A stretch of 64,000 nt of DNA from NCBI GenBank assembly GCA_026018925.1, contig JAKSZU010000009.1, positions 32,286,583-32,350,582 on the forward strand, written 5' to 3'. Source of the stretch: Tupaia tana. Taxonomy: Eukaryota > Chordata > Mammalia > Scandentia > Tupaiidae. A model generated the notes under the pieces. It worked only from the letters and a program-made list of their open reading frames with translations. It was not told the DNA's origin and did not search any database. Made by a program: the position numbers and the translations under genes. Positions 63,652 to 64,000 of this stretch are shown piece after piece (position 1 is the first letter of the stretch; each line of letters opens with the position of its first letter).

Positions 63652-64000
63652 TTTTAAGAGGGCTGCTTTCTCAGAGATCTTTTACAATAGCTTTCTGACT
63701 TTTGTTTGTCATGACAAAAAGTCAAGATCACAAATAAGTATGTTAGAAATGCTGTCTTTCTATCAAATACTATAGAAAGAAAGAAATTTCTCCCTCCAGT
63801 GTTAACATCTGAAGCGATTACCTAGCACCCAATTCACATCTCAGGGTTAGAATGTCATTTTTTTGTATCTTCCCCAAAGCACATATTTCTACCCTGAGAG
63901 CAAAGACAGCCAGATCTTTTAGCCCAAAAAGTTACATGTAGACTAGCAATTCTGAACCCCTGTGCCATGCTCAGCGATCCTCCAGTCCTCCTCTCTCCTT
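63652..64000. other. Gene-free stretch at the window end
   Basis: Unique-looking, nothing recognised. Confidence 0.4.

Noticed and set aside
1..64000. CRISPR array, operon, prophage or bacterial system
   Set aside because: Regularly recurring motifs are dispersed SINEs on both strands with TSDs, not spaced direct repeats. Base composition, L1, MIR and MaLR content are mammalian.

Overview
This window looks like non-coding DNA of a placental mammal: interspersed repeats with no intact protein-coding gene. Old eutherian repeats (MIR, L2, MER5A/MER20-type DNA transposons, ERVL-MaLR LTRs, many 5'-truncated LINE-1 copies) carry a younger, very abundant tRNA-headed SINE. About 38 copies or fragments of that SINE lie on both strands, many with perfect target-site duplications (TSDs). 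I see no primate Alu dimer, no rodent B1/B2/ID and no lagomorph C SINE. One cluster of 7SL/Alu-monomer-like units (29493-29820) points to Euarchontoglires. By elimination I suggest a colugo (Dermoptera), whose tRNA-derived SINEs are known. This is inference from memory, not a database match.

Names used here: SINE-A is the dominant ~250 bp element: a tRNA-like head with A and B boxes, a GC-rich middle, a C/G palindrome, a TCTG-rich tract, a conserved CCCTATAGCAAAAA end and an A tail. SINE-As is a short form (~140-200 bp) in which the head joins a short pyrimidine-rich body. SINE-B is a different, rarer tRNA-like family.

Layout: 1-3.7 kb holds two sense L1 fragments (ORF2 C-terminus; then RT domain to 3' end, split by SINE-A). 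3.7-9 kb is mostly unique, with MIR, an LTR, SINEs and an antisense L1. 9-13.2 kb is antisense L1 packed with nested SINEs, including a twin-primed (5'-inverted) L1. 15.3-17 kb is another antisense L1. 17-30 kb mixes SINEs, old L1/L2/MIR, a palindromic MITE, a second twin-primed L1, MER5A and the 7SL-like cluster. 30-46 kb is lower in repeats, with LTRs, L2, MIR and a mariner MITE. 47.0-48.8 kb is a stacked locus: a SINE in a SINE beside a full-length processed RPL7 pseudogene that carries its own SINE. 49-54.5 kb is largely unique and includes a candidate first exon on the minus strand (53076-53220). 54.5-64 kb returns to mixed SINE/MIR/MITE content, including an L1 with a possible 3' transduction (61316-61603).

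Nothing here acts together as an operon or pathway. The biology visible is retrotransposition: L1 machinery copying itself, SINEs and an mRNA into the locus over time. The only recognisable host gene is the dead RPL7 retrocopy.
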